DNA from: Bacteroidota bacterium
Lineage (GTDB): Bacteria; Bacteroidota; Bacteroidia; Flavobacteriales; Flavobacteriaceae
Assembly (NCBI GenBank): GCA_023390775.1
Contig: JAEWCF010000022.1
Location: forward strand, 1 to 26,752
Length of the DNA: 26,752 bases
Direction of reading: 5' to 3'
Within the stretch, counting starts at the first letter, position 1. Each line of letters opens with the position of its first letter. The position numbers and the translations under genes are program-made. The notes under the pieces are model-generated. The model had not been told where the DNA came from and ran no database searches. It worked only from the letters and a program-made list of their open reading frames with translations. Shown piece by piece: positions 23,475 to 26,752 of this stretch.

Positions 23475-26400
23475 TTAGTTAGTGATGGAAGAATTGGTCT
23501 TGGCCTCCTGCGCGCGGATGGCGTCCAGTTCGGTTTGGGCTTCCTGGACCACGTCCGGGAATTGCGTAAAATTCTTAATGACGCTTTCCAGGATGTACGT
23601 AGCCTGATAGGAGTCCTTCAAACCGTAGAAGTTTTTGGCCATGACCACAAGGCCTTTCGCGCCAAAATACTTGTACCCCGAGTAATCGCGCGAAAGCTTT
23701 TGCACAACGCTATTTGAAGCCTCGTATTTGCCGTCCTTGTTCTTGAAATAAGCATCGTAGAAAAGGGCTTCGGCCGCTAACTCGCCCGTGGCCATTCCCT
23801 GGAGCTTGGCATACGCTGCGCGCGCCTTGGACTCATCGCCGGTCTTGATCGCCGAACGCGCCACGATGATCTGCGCATCGGACTTGACCCGTTCATCTGC
23901 CTTTGCATTGGCGAGGACCTTGTCGGCATAAGCCACGGCATTGGCATAATCCTTTTGTTCGTAGTACGTCTTCATCAGGTTGGCCTGGGCGAAAGTCACG
24001 TTCTGAGGGAAATCGGCCTCGGCCTCAAGCCTTTTTAGCACGGCCGTCGCCTTGGCTGCATGCTGGCGCTTGATATGGATCTGGCCAAGCCTTGCTAGGG
24101 ACTGTTCGGTGAATTCGTTGCGCGGTTTGGAGACCACGTATTCGTAATTGGGGATCGCGTTCGCCTCGAGCCCGTCGGCATAATAAAGCTGCGCGAGGTA
24201 GAAATTGGCCTTGAGCGCGTGGATGCCATTGGGGAATTTGGATACGTAACCGGAGAAACCCGAGATGGCTTGTTTGGCATTGCCCTGCTGATATTGTTTC
24301 TCGGCGGCGGCATAGGTATCGTTGTCCAGGTCGGCATCGGAAACCTCAACATAGTCCAGCGTCCGCACCCAGGCCGCATATTCGTCCACCCGGCCGTTAT
24401 CCACGTAAATAAGGCGCGCCGTAGCGACAGCCTCGAGCGATTCCGGAGTACGCGGGTACTCGGCGGCGACCTTCTTGAATTTGGCAAGCGCCTGCTGGTC
24501 CTGGTTTCCGTTGTAATACACCAGTCCCTGGCGGAGGATCGCCTTGGCGGCATAGGAGCCGTTCTTGAATTCGGAAATCAGTTTGTCATAGGTGCGGATG
24601 GCGGCATCGGTCTGCTTCTCGGCCACATAGGTATTGGCGAGTTCGAAAAGCGCATCGTCGCGGTAGGACGATTTGGGGAATTGCGTCAGGAACTTGTTGA
24701 AATCCTCGATCTTGGTATTGTTCCGGCCGACAAAACCGTAACTGATGGCTTTTTGATAAGCCGCATAATCCGAATCGATCCCCCGCATCTCGATCGCCTT
24801 GTTGTAGGCTTCCATCGCGGGCCAGTATTTGGCCGACACGAACCGCGAATCGCCCAGCCTCAGGTAGGAATCGTTGAGCCGGACCTTGTCATCCTTGGAG
24901 GAGTTGATGTAATTTTCAAAATTTGCCGAAGCCTGATCGTAATCCTTAAGCTTGAAATAAGCGTAGGCTATGTTGTAGTTGGCGTTTTTGTATTCGGGAG
25001 TAGATTTGGCATCGGGCGCGCCCGTGAATTGCCTGTAGCTGATGAGCGCCTCGTTGAAATTGTCGAGCACATATTCGGTCTCCGCTTTCCAGAACGTTGC
25101 CCTCGCCGTAAACCTGGCGTCGCGAGGCTCACCGATCGACTTGTTGAACATCGCCAGAGCGGCCCGGTAATCGCCATCGGTATACAGCTCGAGGCCGCGG
25201 TAAAACGTGACCTTTTGATAGGCCGCACGGTTCGCGCTCTTGTTTTTTTCCAGGAGCGCCAGAGCTCCCTGATAGTTTTTCGACGTAATGTACGAATCGA
25301 TCAGTAGCCCCTCGATCTCGCTCCGGCTTGGCGAATTGGGGTACTTGTCGATAAAGCCCGCCAAGACATCCGGAACGGGCTGGTAGGAATTGCCGATCTC
25401 GTAGCTGAGCTTGGCATAATTGAGCATCGCATCCTCCTGGATCTTGGGCTCGAAGGCCATTTCCGAAGCATTCTTGAACGCATTGAGCGCCTGCTGCTTG
25501 CGGTCGGTCTTGAGGTAACTTTCGCCGAGGTGGTAATAGGCGTTCTGGGCGACAAAGTCGTTTCCGCCGATGATTTTGTTGAACTGCGTGATGGCGTTCT
25601 CGTAATCGTTCTGCTTGTAATAGGCGTATCCGAGCTGGTAATAATCGGTGTTGGACCATTTGCCCTTCTTGCCCCTGTACTGCGTCAGGTAAGGGATTGC
25701 CTTGTCATACTGCTTGAGGTTGAAATAGCTTTCGCCGATAATTTTGTTGAGTTCCGACTTTTCCATCGCGTTGGATTTGGCCATCGCCGCCTGGCCGAGG
25801 TCGATCGCCTTTTGGAAATTGCCGAGCTTGAAGTTCATGTCGGCCTGGAAATAGGACAGTTTCTCCTTGTATTTCTCTTCGCCCGAAACCTCGTCAAAGT
25901 ATTTGGTCGCCTCCTTGTAATCATCGCCTTCATACGCCATGAAACCCAGGTAGTACTTGGCCTGCGAACCGTATTCGGGGGAATTGACGACCTTGTTGAA
26001 GTAGGTCGTGGCTTCTTTTTTCTTCTTGGCCGAGAAAAACGCGTAGCCCTTCTGGAAGTTGAATTTGTCGGTCTCGGCGCGGGTCAGGGAACTTTCGTTG
26101 ACCCTGTCGAACCACTCGAGCGCCTGCGGGTATCGGCCCATCTCGAAATAATAATGCGCAACCTCGATGTACGCCTGGTTCTGCTTGGTGCTGGTGGGAT
26201 AATCGGTCACGAAATCCTCCATCAGTTCCTCGGCTCCCGGTTGGTCAAGCCGGATCGCGCAATTGGCGATGTAATAGGCGCAATCGGCCTCGATGTCCTC
26301 GCTTTTGGCATCCGCCTTTACCTTCTCGAAAAGGCTTTGCGCCGACTGGTACTGGCCATTTTTGTAGAGGTAAAGCGCACGGTTGAATTCGGCCAGTTCA

Positions 26401-26486
26401 TTGGTGTGGATTTCAGACGGTTGCGCATTCCCCACAATCGAAAAAAACACGAGAAACACCAGTAAATATCGGGAGATTTTTTGCAT
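23475..26486 (-). CDS. Secreted or periplasmic tetratricopeptide repeat protein
   Basis: From the ATG at 26486 the product has 1003 residues. It starts with a signal peptide (MQKISRYLLVFLVFFSI, cleavage near GNAQ). The rest is a near-continuous TPR solenoid: units such as ALYLYKNGQYQSAQSLFEKV, GYAYYKQNDYENAITQFNKI and AYAYFKLKDYDQASANFENY recur every 34-37 residues. No catalytic domain is seen, so it is probably a scaffold in the periplasm or at the outer membrane. The frame is open for 51 further codons to 26639, but these encode no signal peptide and run through a heptamer repeat array, so the later start is chosen. It is the first gene of an operon with the barrel protein, which starts six bases after its stop. 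Confidence 0.88.
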   Translation of the reverse strand: MQKISRYLLVFLVFFSIVGNAQPSEIHTNELAEFNRALYLYKNGQYQSAQSLFEKVKADAKSEDIEADCAYYIANCAIRLDQPGAEELMEDFVTDYPTSTKQNQAYIEVAHYYFEMGRYPQALEWFDRVNESSLTRAETDKFNFQKGYAFFSAKKKKEATTYFNKVVNSPEYGSQAKYYLGFMAYEGDDYKEATKYFDEVSGEEKYKEKLSYFQADMNFKLGNFQKAIDLGQAAMAKSNAMEKSELNKIIGESYFNLKQYDKAIPYLTQYRGKKGKWSNTDYYQLGYAYYKQNDYENAITQFNKIIGGNDFVAQNAYYHLGESYLKTDRKQQALNAFKNASEMAFEPKIQEDAMLNYAKLSYEIGNSYQPVPDVLAGFIDKYPNSPSRSEIEGLLIDSYITSKNYQGALALLEKNKSANRAAYQKVTFYRGLELYTDGDYRAALAMFNKSIGEPRDARFTARATFWKAETEYVLDNFNEALISYRQFTGAPDAKSTPEYKNANYNIAYAYFKLKDYDQASANFENYINSSKDDKVRLNDSYLRLGDSRFVSAKYWPAMEAYNKAIEMRGIDSDYAAYQKAISYGFVGRNNTKIEDFNKFLTQFPKSSYRDDALFELANTYVAEKQTDAAIRTYDKLISEFKNGSYAAKAILRQGLVYYNGNQDQQALAKFKKVAAEYPRTPESLEAVATARLIYVDNGRVDEYAAWVRTLDYVEVSDADLDNDTYAAAEKQYQQGNAKQAISGFSGYVSKFPNGIHALKANFYLAQLYYADGLEANAIPNYEYVVSKPRNEFTEQSLARLGQIHIKRQHAAKATAVLKRLEAEADFPQNVTFAQANLMKTYYEQKDYANAVAYADKVLANAKADERVKSDAQIIVARSAIKTGDESKARAAYAKLQGMATGELAAEALFYDAYFKNKDGKYEASNSVVQKLSRDYSGYKYFGAKGLVVMAKNFYGLKDSYQATYILESVIKNFTQFPDVVQEAQTELDAIRAQEAKTNSSITN

Positions 26487-26574
26487 CGGAACTTGGTTTA
26501 GGAACGTAAAATTATCTCTTATGCCAAGAATAACGGGGTGTTTTTGGGTTTTATTATGAACAGTTTTTAAACAG

Positions 26575-26634
26575 AGCTGTCGGCTGTCAGCTGTCAGCAT
26601 CAGCTTGAATGGAGTAAAGCGAGTGCTGATAGCT
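26575..26634. repeat. 7-bp array with inverted arm, upstream of the TPR gene
   Basis: GCTGTCG, GCTGTCA, GCTGTCA, GCATCAGC are followed by TTGAATGGAGTAAAGCGAG and then an inverted arm TGCTGATAGCTT. The layout matches the array at 26686-26742. Confidence 0.75.
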
Positions 26635-26685
26635 TCCAATCTTGAAATGTATTCTTGTCATGCGCGAACATTACAACTCATGATG

Positions 26686-26742
26686 GTCAGTCGTCAGTCA
26701 TCAGTCATCAGTTTGAATCGAGTAATCGACGACTGACAGCTC
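26686..26742. repeat. 7-bp array with perfect inverted arm
   Basis: GTCAGTC, GTCAGTC, ATCAGTC, ATCAGT are followed by TTGAATCGAGTAATCG and the arm ACGACTGAC, which is the exact reverse complement of GTCAGTCGT at the array start. A hairpin with a heptamer stem and conserved loop is possible. The window ends ten bases later. Confidence 0.75.
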
Positions 26743-26752
26743 CAAGCTTCGC

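Noticed and set aside
24219..25307. 362-codon plus-strand reading frame
   Set aside because: It is the antisense shadow of the TPR gene; its Gly/Val/Arg-rich repetitive peptide follows the TPR codon pattern.
26487..26639. 51-residue N-terminal extension of the TPR protein
   Set aside because: It covers a heptamer repeat array and precedes a complete signal peptide that starts at 26486.

Overview
The window looks like a chromosomal segment of a Bacteroidota bacterium, most likely a fairly GC-rich member of the Flavobacteriaceae. The grounds are a giant SprB-type repeat adhesin, a fused SecDF, TANNTTTG-type promoter elements with A-rich leaders instead of strong Shine-Dalgarno sites, a plug-less TonB-receptor-like barrel paired with a long TPR protein, and a NUMOD4/HNH-type gene. 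No rRNA, tRNA or CRISPR array is visible. Assignments rest on reading motifs by eye; no database search was run.

Layout. 1-4249 (minus) is the N-terminal 1416 residues of a secreted repeat adhesin whose C-terminus lies outside the window. 4420-7881 (plus) is a co-directional housekeeping run: folE, cysS, yidD, lgt. 7956-8531 (plus) is a NUMOD4/HNH-like gene cut by an in-frame TAG. 8642-14898 (minus) holds secDF, mdh and gyrB. 14899-21239 is an accessory island between gyrB and a conserved minus-strand operon. 21240-26486 (minus) is that operon: TPR protein, outer-membrane barrel, GreA-like protein, with almost no spacing between genes.

The island is the most interesting part. It carries a single-chain restriction-modification enzyme (15998-19195) whose middle third is abruptly AT-rich, an XRE-type regulator (19291-19770), and a REP-associated tyrosine transposase (19986-20525) with its REP hairpins around it. 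Upstream of both the enzyme and the regulator lies the same two-unit array of GTAGCAA-N(19-20)-TTGCTAC with a 41-bp period. I infer that the regulator binds it and controls both genes, as C proteins do in other restriction systems, but with a long-spaced operator. Two divergent copies of a GC-rich multi-hairpin element bracket the island, and their stems differ by compensatory base changes.

The noncoding DNA is rich in small repeats: 7-bp-period arrays of unrelated sequence, one 8-bp-period array, a direct repeat of about 35 bp, and a hairpin element shared between the cysS leader and the gyrB upstream region. Terminators at 8561, 8612, 11772 and 21178 and a well-spaced promoter for secDF at 11723-11753 define much of the transcription layout.
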